Assembly (NCBI GenBank): GCA_039814545.1
Contig: JBCCBB010000006.1
Span: 4,256-68,255 of the forward strand
Reading direction: 5' to 3'
Origin: CALBPI01 sp039814545
Lineage (GTDB): Bacteria > Pseudomonadota > Gammaproteobacteria > Steroidobacterales > Woeseiaceae
Length of the DNA: 64,000 bases
Shown: positions 8,898 to 18,400 of the stretch, piece after piece
How positions within the stretch are numbered: position 1 is the stretch's first letter
How the letters are laid out: each line of letters opens with the position of its first letter
Made by a program: the position numbers and the translations under genes
The notes under the pieces: model-generated
Seen by the model: the letters and a program-made list of their open reading frames with translations, nothing else
What the model was told of the DNA's origin: nothing
The model's database searches: none

Positions 8898-10259
8898 ATG
8901 CTCAATCCTGACCTCATTGATCTTCTGGCCTGCCCCAGAGACGACTCGCCGCTTGTTGAGGACGGCGGACAGCTCAAGAGCAACCAGGCCGTCTACCCAC
9001 TGCTCGGCGGCATCCCGTTTCTGTTCGCCGAGCCCGGCGTAGCACTCGACGAGTGGCGCGGTCGTTATCACGCCCGGCTGCAGCAGGTGGCACAGGAGAT
9101 CGGGCGGCTGCAGGAAACGCTCGCGCGCGACGACCTGCACGCGCTCACGCGCAAGCGGATCGTAGGCAGCGTGTCAGCGCTGACGGCGCACATCGATGAG
9201 CTCAAGACACTGCTCGAGCCGCTCGACGTCACGCATTTGACAGCCGACCACACGACCTACCTCGCGCTGCGCACGCGCTTGCCCGAAGACCAGGGTCTCG
9301 AGACCTATTACGCCAACCTGCACCGCGACTGGTGCTGGGGCGACGAAGAGAATGCACGTTCGCTAGAACTGGTGCAGGCTGCAATGGCCAGGCACGAGGT
9401 CGGTAAGCTGCTCGTACTCGGCGCAGGCGGGGCGCGACTCGCCTATGACCTGCACCAGACCGCGTCGCCTGAACTGACAGTGGCGCTGGATCTCAGCCCG
9501 ATTCTATTGCTCACGGCGAAGCACATGGCGGCCGGTGAAACTGTCGCACTGACTGAGTTTCCGATTGCGCCGCGCGACATGGCCAGTGCCGCCGTACCGC
9601 GCGAGCTCCGTGCGCCCGAGACGGCGGCGCCAGGCTTCGAGCTCGTGCTGGCCAATGCACTGCGACCGCCGTTTAAGCCGGGCAGCTTCAACACGCTGCT
9701 GACGCCTTGGCTGGCTGACGTGATCGGTGCGTCACTCGCGGACCAGGCCGCGCGCTGGAACCAGTTGCTGGCACCGGGCGGGCAATGGGTCTGGTTCGGG
9801 TCGCACGCGTTTCGCGACGCCGATCCTGCGCAGTGTTTGAGTCTCGAAGAATCGGCCGCGATCATCGCCGACGCCGGCTTCTCCGAGCCCGAGATCACGG
9901 AAGCCGAGGTTCCCTACATGGTCTCACCCGCGAGCCGCCACGGGCGACGTGAGCGTGTTGTCGTCATGCGCATGACCAAGACAACTGATGTCGCCGCCCC
10001 GGCGCGGCATGTCGCGCTGCCCGACTGGCTTGTGAAAAGCGACCTGCCCGTGCCCAGCGCTGAGTTCTTTCAGGTACAGGCCGCGCAGACGCGCATTCAC
10101 GCTTTCTTTATGGCGCTCGTCGACGGTCAGCGCACGATCGGTGACATGGCTCGGCTCATGGAGGAACAACGCCTCATGCCTGCAGCCGAGGCTGAGGGCA
10201 CGATTCGTAACTTTCTGATCCGCATGTACGAGGACAGCCGCGGCTATTCAACCTTCTGA
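8898..10259 (+). CDS. Trm112-like/SAM methyltransferase/winged-helix fusion protein
   Basis: This is a 453-residue protein. The start chosen is ATG 8898; ATG 8889 and ATG 8796 are also in frame. Residues 1-50 (LIDLLACPRDDSPL through YPLLGGIPFLF) resemble the small Trm112/UPF0434 zinc-ribbon-like domain, with only one of the usual cysteines. A helical linker follows. Next is a Rossmann methyltransferase core with motif I LLVLGAGGARLAYDL, acidic LALD and later LLAPGGQWVWFGS; this core is reminiscent of the carnosine N-methyltransferase (N2227) group. The last ~80 residues (VDGQRTIGDMARLMEEQ) look like a winged-helix or PqqD-like domain. The substrate is unknown. The domain order is unusual. Confidence 0.7.
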   Translation: MLNPDLIDLLACPRDDSPLVEDGGQLKSNQAVYPLLGGIPFLFAEPGVALDEWRGRYHARLQQVAQEIGRLQETLARDDLHALTRKRIVGSVSALTAHIDELKTLLEPLDVTHLTADHTTYLALRTRLPEDQGLETYYANLHRDWCWGDEENARSLELVQAAMARHEVGKLLVLGAGGARLAYDLHQTASPELTVALDLSPILLLTAKHMAAGETVALTEFPIAPRDMASAAVPRELRAPETAAPGFELVLANALRPPFKPGSFNTLLTPWLADVIGASLADQAARWNQLLAPGGQWVWFGSHAFRDADPAQCLSLEESAAIIADAGFSEPEITEAEVPYMVSPASRHGRRERVVVMRMTKTTDVAAPARHVALPDWLVKSDLPVPSAEFFQVQAAQTRIHAFFMALVDGQRTIGDMARLMEEQRLMPAAEAEGTIRNFLIRMYEDSRGYSTF

Positions 10260-10268
10260 CGCGCGCGA

Positions 10269-10691
10269 TTAGGCCGGGCGGCACCAGATCAGTGATACGG
10301 TGCCGGCGTTATCTACCGCTACGATAGCGTTCTGGCCAAACGCGCGACCGAGCACGCGCGCATCCTCGACATCGAGCCCAAGCACAAGTACACCGGGTTC
10401 ATCGGGCCACTCGTTGGACGGATCGGTCGCGACCGTGTCTCTAAGATCGAACCCGCGTTCTTCAAGTCCTGCCCGCAGCGCGCGATCGGCAGCCGCATTG
10501 GCGTCTCCCGACTGGCGATCACTGCCGGGGTTGTAGGCTGTAACGATGGCGGCCTGAGAAACCCCCGCCCAACGCAACAACGCCGCGAGTGCGGCGCTGT
10601 TGCTACCAATCGAAAGATCGATGGGCGGGTCGGTCCGGACGCGATAGATGGCGGCCCGGTAGGCAGCCTCCAGCGCCCGGAAGTCAGTCAA
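10269..10691 (-). CDS. DUF3293 domain-containing protein
   Basis: This 140-residue soluble protein has the features of the DUF3293 family. These are an N-terminal helix ending in a Y-R segment, a central A-I-V-T-A-Y-N-P-G-S motif, N-A-A-A-D-R-A-L-R helices and a conserved W-P-D-E-P-G-x-L-V-L-G-L segment. The family is of unknown function and is common beside housekeeping genes in proteobacteria. The gene converges with the methyltransferase fusion (stop 10259) across 9 bases and sits 7 bases downstream of the exported methyltransferase, so it is probably the second gene of that transcript. Confidence 0.75.
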   Translation of the reverse strand: MTDFRALEAAYRAAIYRVRTDPPIDLSIGSNSAALAALLRWAGVSQAAIVTAYNPGSDRQSGDANAAADRALRAGLEERGFDLRDTVATDPSNEWPDEPGVLVLGLDVEDARVLGRAFGQNAIVAVDNAGTVSLIWCRPA

Positions 10692-10698
10692 GCGGGCG

Positions 10699-11538
10699 TC
10701 AGGCCGGCTTTCGGAACACGAGCGTCATGCGGTCGCTCTCGCCGATAGCGGTGTATCGATCGCGATCGGTGTCGCCGTGACGCAGCGTCGGCGGCAGGCT
10801 CCAGACGCCGCCTTCATGGTCCGCGGTGTCCTTGGGGTTCGCGTTGAATTCCCCGTCCTTGACGAGTTCAAAGCCCTCGCTTTCAAACATCGCAACGACT
10901 TCAGACTGCTTGAGATAGCCGTTGTGGCCGCGCGTGTAGTCGTAAGGGGCGTCTTCGTCGGCGCGGTGCTGAACGACGCCAACAATGCCGCCGGGCTTCA
11001 ACATGCTGTAGAAGTGGGCAATCGTCTCATCAGTCATGTCTTTTCGGGCCAGGCCGTGGAATCCGCGGAACGTGACTACAGCATCGAGCTTGCCCGCCCA
11101 GTCGGACGCCTCGTCAATTTCGACGGCAGCGATCTTCTCGGCGTCAATGCCGGTCCATTCGGTAACGCGGCCCGGGAACGTATTGGGGAACGCCTTGAGG
11201 CGCGCCTTGCGTTCCTCGTCGACCGTCGCGTGATATCGCTCGACGTCTGCGCCTAGGGCGACGTAGGCCCCTTTCTCTGACACCAACGGCGCAAGTACTC
11301 GGGTATACCAGCCACCGCCCGGGCCGTATTCGCCGACGGTCATCTCGGGCGTGATGCCAAAGTAGCGCAGCGTCTTGCCCGGGTTCCGAAATTTATCGCG
11401 CGCCTTATCGTCAGCGCGAATATCAGACTCGAGTACTTGTGATAGTGCGTCGCCACCATGAGTGGCGGAATGCTGCGGATGGGCGCCTGCTGCTGCGGTC
11501 AACGTAGCAGCGAGTGCTAACGAGGCAATTCGAATCAT
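10699..11538 (-). CDS. Exported predicted SAM-dependent methyltransferase (COG4798-like)
   Basis: This is a 279-residue protein starting at ATG 11538 with an AGGAGC ribosome site; a longer frame to 11655 lacks support. The signal peptide MIRIASLALAATLTAAAGA is followed by His-rich HPQHSATHGG. The core has methyltransferase motif I TVGEYGPGGGWYTRVLAPL, then a second acidic strand (YVALGADVE), DAVVTFRGFHGL and a motif around MLKPGGIVGVVQHR. Family members are annotated predicted methyltransferases and usually carry such a leader. How SAM would be available in the periplasm is unclear, so the enzymatic role is uncertain. It is likely co-transcribed with the DUF3293 gene. Confidence 0.75.
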   Translation of the reverse strand: MIRIASLALAATLTAAAGAHPQHSATHGGDALSQVLESDIRADDKARDKFRNPGKTLRYFGITPEMTVGEYGPGGGWYTRVLAPLVSEKGAYVALGADVERYHATVDEERKARLKAFPNTFPGRVTEWTGIDAEKIAAVEIDEASDWAGKLDAVVTFRGFHGLARKDMTDETIAHFYSMLKPGGIVGVVQHRADEDAPYDYTRGHNGYLKQSEVVAMFESEGFELVKDGEFNANPKDTADHEGGVWSLPPTLRHGDTDRDRYTAIGESDRMTLVFRKPA

Positions 11539-11739
11539 GAGCGATGCTCCTGAAGCGGTGTTCTGAGGTGGGGCTGGAAGTCTAGCAAACCCCGGCCTCC
11601 CGTGGCCTCTCGGCCCATATGCAGCCCCGAAATCGGGTCTGGTTCCGTTTCTCACGTGGAAACCTTGACTTAGGTCTCAATACGGACAGCGCGTCGATGA
11701 CGTGTCGCGGCAAAACGACAATACTCGGCAGCCTGCATC

Positions 11740-13446
11740 TTGGGGCTAAAGCGCGTGGGAGACGCCACGACAGTAGAGCAGGGCGCCGACAGCGCGCCAA
11801 AACCGACTGTGCTGGTTATGACGGGCACGGGTCGGCTCTCTTCCGTTCTCGAACCTGGTGACGCCTGGGCGGCCGGTTCGGGCGGCCCCTCCGTTCGTGC
11901 ATCAGACATGTGGCCAGGCGCTGGCGGCAAGGCCGTCGGGGCGCTGATTCGCCGTGCCATCAAGGCGCGCCGCAGCCAGGTTTCGCGCGTCGATCTCATG
12001 CCCCGTCTTCCGGATATGGAGTGCCTTTGCGTACCGCAGGGTCGCGACGCCGCCTTGCTCGTCATCCGCGATCTATCGGGCGGCGCGGCGGACCTCGAGC
12101 GCATGCGTCGTCTTGCGTTCGAAGATCCGACTACGGGCCTGCCAAACCGGCAGCAGTTTTTTGAGGACCTGGAGAAGGTCGTCGGCATCCAGGGCCTGCG
12201 CGAGGGCCGCTCGGCCGTGCTTTCCGTCCACCTGGGCCGCATCGAAGACAACGTGCCCGGCCTGAGTTCGTTCCAACAGGACGCGCTGCTGCGCGAGGTT
12301 GCGGCGCGGCTCACGACGCAGGTGCGCGGCTCTAACTCGGATCTCGATGACGATATGGAGCGCGTGACGGTGATCGGCCGCACCGACTATCGACAGTTCT
12401 CCATGATCCTGCCCGACATCGAGTCCGGCACCGACGCCGAGTCCGTGGCCGAACGTATCGTGGGCGCACTCGCGCACGCGATCCCCGTCGGCGACCGTTC
12501 CGTTCTCGTGTCGCCAGCTATCGGCGTGGCGCTGTATCCCCAGGACGGAGAGGACGCGCAGACGCTGTTCGACAATGCGCTCGTCGCCATGGAAGCGGCG
12601 CGCAACGACAACGTGCCGGGCTACCAGATGCACTCGGGCACGATGCGACTGCGCGCGCTGCAGCGCCAGGATCTCGCGCTGGAGCTCAAGAGCGCACTCG
12701 ACCGCGGTGCGTTTTCACTGAATTACCTGCCCATCGTGGATGCGGTGACCAGCAAGCCTGTGGCCATCGAGGCGCTGGTACGCTGGCCGAGTGCTTTGCT
12801 CGGCGAGCGCTCGGTGTCGCGCCTGGTCAACATTGCGGAACGCACGGGACTCATTGTCCCGATCGGCGAATGGGTACTGCATCAATCGCTGGCGGTGATC
12901 GCAGCCGCTCGCACGGCTGGCAGCGACGCGCGGCTTGCGGTAAACCTCTCCCCCCAGGAGCTCTCGCGCCAGGACCTGCCCGAGCGCGTCTTCGCCATTT
13001 CGCAGGAGTACGGGCTCGATGCCGAAGTGCTCGAGTTTGAAATCACCGAGTCCACGCTCGCCCGCGATGCCGCGAATAGCTTCCCGCGCGTCAAGGCGCT
13101 GCGCGCTATTGGTGCGACCGTGGTACTCGACGGGTTTGGTGCGGGCACGTCGTCCGTTGCCGCGCTGTCGCGCAGTCCCATCGACGGGCTCAAGATCGAC
13201 CGGTCGCTGGTGCGCGATGTCGTGACCAGCGACGCTGCTGCGGCGGCCTGTTCGGCAGCGGCGGCCATGGGTAAGGAACTCGGCTTACGACTGATCGCCG
13301 TCGGTATTGAGACCGGTGAGCAGGCTGCAGCACTCGCGGGGATGGGCTGCGAGCAGCTGCAAGGATTCCTGTTTTCACGCCCCGTCGATTCACAAACGGT
13401 CCTGGAGCTCGGTCCGACTGCGGTCACGGCACAGGTGGCGGACTAA
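11740..13446 (+). CDS. Degenerate GGDEF-EAL protein
   Basis: This 568-residue soluble protein is read from TTG 11740; GTG 11755 and ATG 11818 are in-frame alternatives and the start is uncertain. Residues ~1-120 are of unknown type. A GGDEF-like domain follows (DPTTGLPNRQQFFEDL, ~residue 132), but the active-site turn reads T-D-Y-R-Q-F instead of GGDEF. The EAL domain has E344-A-L and NLSPQEL and EITES. However, the usual D-D-F-G-T-G is D464-G465-F-G-A-G, and the usual A-E-G-V-E is A-V521-G-I-E, so two metal-site residues are missing. It is therefore expected to be an inactive sensor of cyclic-di-GMP rather than an enzyme. The next gene starts 3 bases after its stop. Confidence 0.8.
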   Translation: MGLKRVGDATTVEQGADSAPKPTVLVMTGTGRLSSVLEPGDAWAAGSGGPSVRASDMWPGAGGKAVGALIRRAIKARRSQVSRVDLMPRLPDMECLCVPQGRDAALLVIRDLSGGAADLERMRRLAFEDPTTGLPNRQQFFEDLEKVVGIQGLREGRSAVLSVHLGRIEDNVPGLSSFQQDALLREVAARLTTQVRGSNSDLDDDMERVTVIGRTDYRQFSMILPDIESGTDAESVAERIVGALAHAIPVGDRSVLVSPAIGVALYPQDGEDAQTLFDNALVAMEAARNDNVPGYQMHSGTMRLRALQRQDLALELKSALDRGAFSLNYLPIVDAVTSKPVAIEALVRWPSALLGERSVSRLVNIAERTGLIVPIGEWVLHQSLAVIAAARTAGSDARLAVNLSPQELSRQDLPERVFAISQEYGLDAEVLEFEITESTLARDAANSFPRVKALRAIGATVVLDGFGAGTSSVAALSRSPIDGLKIDRSLVRDVVTSDAAAAACSAAAAMGKELGLRLIAVGIETGEQAAALAGMGCEQLQGFLFSRPVDSQTVLELGPTAVTAQVAD

Positions 13447-13449
13447 AAC

Positions 13450-15339
13450 ATGGCCGCAAGCGACACCTTCATTGACCGCCTTACGATGACCGCGATCGAA
13501 TTCACCGGAGACTCGGCCGAGGAACGCGAGGCGATGCTTGAGGCCGCAGCGCCCGCGCGCGTCATGTTGATCGTGCGCGATCGCGAGGCGCGCCACTGGG
13601 CGCCACGCTGGCTGCGCAACGCGGGGCTGGAGGTTGTGTTGCCCGATGATCCTCGGCACGCGATTGCGGATGTCACGTCTGAGGCCCCCGACATCGTCGT
13701 GATCGATGCGGGAATCAAAACCGGGGAAGGCCAGCCTGTCTACGCTTCGCTTGCAGCCGATAACGCACCGCGCCCCATTGTGTTTGCGCTGTGCAAAACC
13801 CGCCGGGAGACGCAGGCGGCGCTCAAGGCGCGCAGCGTCGACGTGCTGCGCAAGCCCCACGACTGGGAAATGATTGCGCGCCGCGTGGCGCACACAGGCG
13901 ACAAGATTGTGCTCGAGCGCCGGCTCGCCTTTGCCGAGAAGTCATTGCGCGACGCACAGAGGTTTGCTGACGACGCGCGCATGCAGCTCAAGTCGCGCGA
14001 CTCATTCGAACCCGTCACGGGCCTGCCCAACCGCGCCCGATTCAAAGACATCGCCAAGCGCAGCATGGCCGCAGTCGAACGTGACCATAACAAGCTCGCT
14101 GTTGTGGTTGCCGGCTTCAGCCGATTCCGGCTCGTGGTCGAAGCCATGGGTCAGCAGGCCGCTGACCAGGTGCTGCTGGAGATTGGCGACAGTTTGTCGG
14201 CTTGCCTCAAGGAGGCCGGTGATACACCGGTCCAGGCGCGCGGGCTGCGGACGTCCATGGTCGGCATTCTCGACCACGCGCGCTTCGGCATCATGTTGAC
14301 CTGGTCGGGTGACGACGACGAACTCGCGCGCTTCCAGCAACGGCTCATGCAGGCGCTGGCACGCCCGATTCAGGTCGGTGGTCAGACGGTCTACCTGTCC
14401 GCGTGTCTCGGCATTGCGATGTACCCCGACGACGCCGACAACGTCGACAGCCTGCTGCAACGTGCCGATAACGCCATGCGGGCAGCGCAGGGCCGCGGTG
14501 GCGGTGTGCGCTATCACTGTGCCGAAAGCGATGCTGCGGCCGTACGCAAACTCGAAATCGAGCATTTGCTGCACGAAGCGCTCGACGCCAAAGAGTTGTC
14601 ACTGGCCTATCAGCCTGTCGTGGACATGCCGAGCGACGACATTATTGCCGTTGAGGCGTTGCTGCGCTGGCACCGACCCGATGGAACGACGATCGCGCCC
14701 GACCAGTTCATCGGTATTGCTGAAGAATCGGGTCTGATCATTCGCGTGGGCGAGTTCGTTCTCGACCAGGTTTGCCGCCAATACAATCGCTGGCGCGTGG
14801 CGGGACTCGACTGCCCGGTAGTCTGCGTCAACGTGGCGCGTGGCCAGATCACCGACCCGGAGTTCCCGGATCGCGTCGAGGCCATCCTCAAGGCGCACCA
14901 GGTGCCTGCGTCGGTCATCGAGCTCGAGATTTCCGAACGTGGTGCGCTACAGGGTGACTATGAGGTGATCAACCAGCTCGACCGACTCAAAGCGATCGGT
15001 TTGCGGTTGTCGATCGACGACTTCGGCACGGGCGACGCCGCGATCAGCTACATCAAGGACCTGCCGGCGGACGTCATCAAGATCGACCGAGGCTACATTG
15101 CAGGTATGCTGGGCAATCGCAAGGACCTCGCCATAACCTCGGCCATGGTCGCTCTGGGCCAGCGCCTGGACATGCTGGTCATTGCGGAGGGTGTCGAAAC
15201 CGAGCCGCAGCGCGACGCGCTGATCGAGCTCGGCTGCCAGGCCTGTCAGGGCTTTTTCTACGCCCGCCCCACCACGCCGGCAGACTTCGCCGAGATGCTC
15301 AAATCGGGCCTTCCGGAACCCTCTGACGCGGACGTTTAA
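13450..15339 (+). CDS. Receiver-GGDEF(degenerate)-EAL cyclic-di-GMP phosphodiesterase
   Basis: This is a 629-residue protein. Residues ~35-150 form a receiver-like domain with the phosphorylatable Asp in D-I-V-V-I-D and Lys in L-R-K-P-H; the upstream acidic pair is weak. A short coiled segment leads to a GGDEF-like domain (PVTGLPNRARF) whose signature is replaced by L-D-H-A-R-F-G. The C-terminal EAL domain keeps the catalytic set: VEALLRWHRPDG, CVNVARG, LEISERG, IDDFGTG, IKIDRG and IAEGVET. The protein should hydrolyse cyclic-di-GMP to pGpG. It is in one transcription unit with the degenerate protein upstream, which may act as its partner. Confidence 0.85.
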   Translation: MAASDTFIDRLTMTAIEFTGDSAEEREAMLEAAAPARVMLIVRDREARHWAPRWLRNAGLEVVLPDDPRHAIADVTSEAPDIVVIDAGIKTGEGQPVYASLAADNAPRPIVFALCKTRRETQAALKARSVDVLRKPHDWEMIARRVAHTGDKIVLERRLAFAEKSLRDAQRFADDARMQLKSRDSFEPVTGLPNRARFKDIAKRSMAAVERDHNKLAVVVAGFSRFRLVVEAMGQQAADQVLLEIGDSLSACLKEAGDTPVQARGLRTSMVGILDHARFGIMLTWSGDDDELARFQQRLMQALARPIQVGGQTVYLSACLGIAMYPDDADNVDSLLQRADNAMRAAQGRGGGVRYHCAESDAAAVRKLEIEHLLHEALDAKELSLAYQPVVDMPSDDIIAVEALLRWHRPDGTTIAPDQFIGIAEESGLIIRVGEFVLDQVCRQYNRWRVAGLDCPVVCVNVARGQITDPEFPDRVEAILKAHQVPASVIELEISERGALQGDYEVINQLDRLKAIGLRLSIDDFGTGDAAISYIKDLPADVIKIDRGYIAGMLGNRKDLAITSAMVALGQRLDMLVIAEGVETEPQRDALIELGCQACQGFFYARPTTPADFAEMLKSGLPEPSDADV

Positions 15340-15480
15340 CGACCACGTTATGAGAACCGCGTCACAATTTCAGGTGGCGCGCCCCGGACTTCGTCAACGC
15401 CTCGAAATCACTTCTCCTGCCTAATTGGCGTATAGCAATTGGGGCCGACCGGGATGGTCGGTACAACGGGAAGGGGATTC
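15340..15480 (+). promoter_or_regulatory. Leader region of the propeller cyclase gene with short hairpins
   Basis: This ~140-base gap precedes the cyclase gene. It contains AATTG-N8-CAATT (15423-15440) and a 6-bp stem CCGACC-GGGAT-GGTCGG (15445-15461), about 20 bases before the ATG. No match to the known c-di-GMP riboswitch cores was seen. The stems could influence translation, but this is speculative. Confidence 0.3.
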
Positions 15481-18400
15481 ATGAAGAGCACGAGACTATC
15501 TCTCGTCGGGATGTGCATCGCGGGGCTGCTAATGGCCGCCACGGCGCTGCAGCCGGCGCAGGCGAGTGCGGCCAAGGCAGGCCTCTCGCACCCAATGTTG
15601 TTCCAGCACATCTCGAACGACCAGGGCCTCTCGCAGAGCAACGTCACGTCCATCCACCAGGATCGCGACGGGATGATGTGGTTCGGCACCGAGGACGGCC
15701 TGAACCGCTTTGATGGTTACACCTTTGAGCAGTTCAAGCGCGAGCGGGGCAACCCGAACGCACTGCCCAACGATTTCATCTGGGACATCGTTGAAGACGC
15801 CAAGGGCGATCTCTGGTTGGCGACCAACGGTGGTGGCCTCGTGCGCTACGACCGTACCAACGACCGCTTCGTAAGCTTTGGCCACGACGCCAACGACCCC
15901 AGCAGCATTTCCGCCAACATCGTGCGCCGCCTGGCCTTTGATCCCCAGGGCAACCTCTGGGTGGCAACTCGCGGTGGGGGCCTGGATCGATTCGACACGG
16001 CCAGCGAGACGTTCCGTCGCTACCGTCTGTCGGGTGATGCACAGGCCGCTGATCAGCTCTTCGCATTGCACGTTGACCGCGCCGGCCGCCTTTGGGTGGG
16101 TGGTGACCACGGTCTCACGCGCATCAACATCGAAACCGAACAGATGGTCTCCTACGCGCACGACGCGGAAGCGGCCGGTAGCCTGACGCGCGGCAGCGTG
16201 CGGGCGATCCTCGAAGACCACCTGGGCAACCTCTGGGTCGGCACCTACGGCGGTGGCCTGAGCAAGCTGCCCGCGGGCGACGATCAGTTCGTCACGCTGC
16301 GCCATAACGCGGCTGATGCCAAGACGCTGACGGGCGATCGCATTCAGACGCTATTCGAGGACAAGTCACAACGCATCTGGGTGGGCACGACGTCAGGTCT
16401 GAACCTGCTTAACCCCATCGACAACACGCTCGTGCGCTACACGAACATCCCGGCCGAAATGACGAGCCTGAGCGACAACAACATCACCACGATGTTTGAA
16501 GACCGCTCGGGTCTCATATGGTTTGGCACCAAGACGCGCGGTATCAACACCTGGAACCCGCGCACCTGGGGCTTCGGTTTCGAACCCGCACACGAAATGA
16601 CGGCCAGCGCCGAACGGGCACCGGTCGTCACGTCGTTTGTGGAAGACACCCGCGGCCGACTCTGGGTCGGTACATTTGGTGACGGCCTCAACGCGCTCGA
16701 CCGCAGCAATGACACGCTGACGCGCTACTTTACGGGCGCCGACGGTGGCCAGGCCATCCCGGGCAACCACGTTATGAGCCTGCTGCGTGACCGTGAGGGC
16801 GCGGTCTGGGTTGGCACGCTGCGCAACGGCATCACGCGTGTTGACGCCGACGCCAATGTGATCGACACGCTGCGCCACAATCCGGATGACGCGGGCAGCC
16901 TCGCGGCCAACGGCATCATGAGCCTCTATGAAGACCGAGCGGGCCGCGTCTGGGTCGGCACCTTTGGTGGTGGTGTGAGCCGCTACGACCGCCGCACGGG
17001 TCAGTTTACAAACTACGCGACGGGCGCGAGCGGTCTTGAAAGTAACCGCATTACGGCGTTTGCCGAAGACCCGTCGGGTCGCATGTGGGTGGGCACCGAC
17101 GCCGGTGGCCTGTCGCTCTACGACCCCGCCACGGACAGCTTCCACACCTACCGCCATGATCCCGATGTTGTCGGCACGCTGGCTGATGATTCGGTCTACG
17201 ACATCGCGGTGGATGCTGATGGCACGGTCTGGGTGGGCACGCGCGGCGGCGGTCTCGACCGCGTAGTTGGTGAGACCCGCACGCCCGCAGCCATCACATT
17301 TGCGAACCTGTCGGAAGTCGACGGGCTCGGCAACGACACGATCTACGGTGTTGAATTCGCTTCGGGTGGCTGGCTCTGGCTCAGCACCAACTACGGCATC
17401 ACGCAGTACCACCCCGAGAGTGGCGAGATGCGCAAGCTGCACCGCCGCGACGGCCTGCAGGGTGAGGAGTTCAACTTCGGCGCGCACTATCGCAGCGAGT
17501 CCGGTGAGCTCTTCTTCGGTGGTACGAACGGCTACAACGCCTTCTTCCCCGAGCAGATCGCACGCAACAGCATCGCACCGCTCATCGCGCTGACGGGTTT
17601 CTTCCACGGCAACGACCCCAAGAAGGAGAACGTACCGCTCGATGAGGACGGCAACGTGTCTCTCGATTGGAAGAACAACGACGTCGGCTTCGAATTCGCC
17701 GCACTCGATTTCACCTCACCGCAGAACAACCTCTACCAGTTCAAGCTCGAAGGCTTCGACAAGGAGTGGATTGACCTCGGTAACCGCCGCCGCGTGACCT
17801 ACACGGATCTCTCTGCGGGCCGTTACCTGCTGCGTGTTCGCGCCGCGAATGCGGACGGCGCCTGGAACGAGGCGGGCTTCACGGTGCCGATCGCCGTAGC
17901 CGCCGCACCCTGGGCGACCTGGTGGGCTTACCTCGGCTACGGCCTGCTGGCACTCAACCTCGCGCTGGGCCTGTACTTCAGCCACCGTCGCCGCCTGGCA
18001 CGTGAAGCTGCCTACAGCCGCCGCCTGGAGCACGAAGTGCAGGCACGTACCACGAAGCTCGCGGACAACAACAAAGAGCTGCACGTCCTCAACAAGAAGC
18101 TGCAGGAATCGAGCCTGAGCGACCCGCTGACGGGCCTGCGCAACCGCCGCTTCGTCTTCGAAGAAGTCTCGCGCGACCTCGAGGTCATCCAGCGCCGCTT
18201 CGAGAACGACCGCAACGGCGTCGACACCGAAGACGCGGCCGATCTCGTGTTCATGATGATCGACCTGGATCACTTCAAGCCGATCAACGACACCTACGGC
18301 CACGCTGCGGGCGACAAGATGTTGCTAGAGCTGCGCGACTTGCTGCTCGACACCTGCCGTCGCTCGGACTTCGTTGTGCGCTGGGGTGGTGATGAGTTTG

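Noticed and set aside
15423..15461. Possible cyclic-di-GMP riboswitch before the propeller cyclase
   Set aside because: Only short stems are present and the conserved GEMM core bases were not found; the leader is too short for a typical aptamer plus expression platform.
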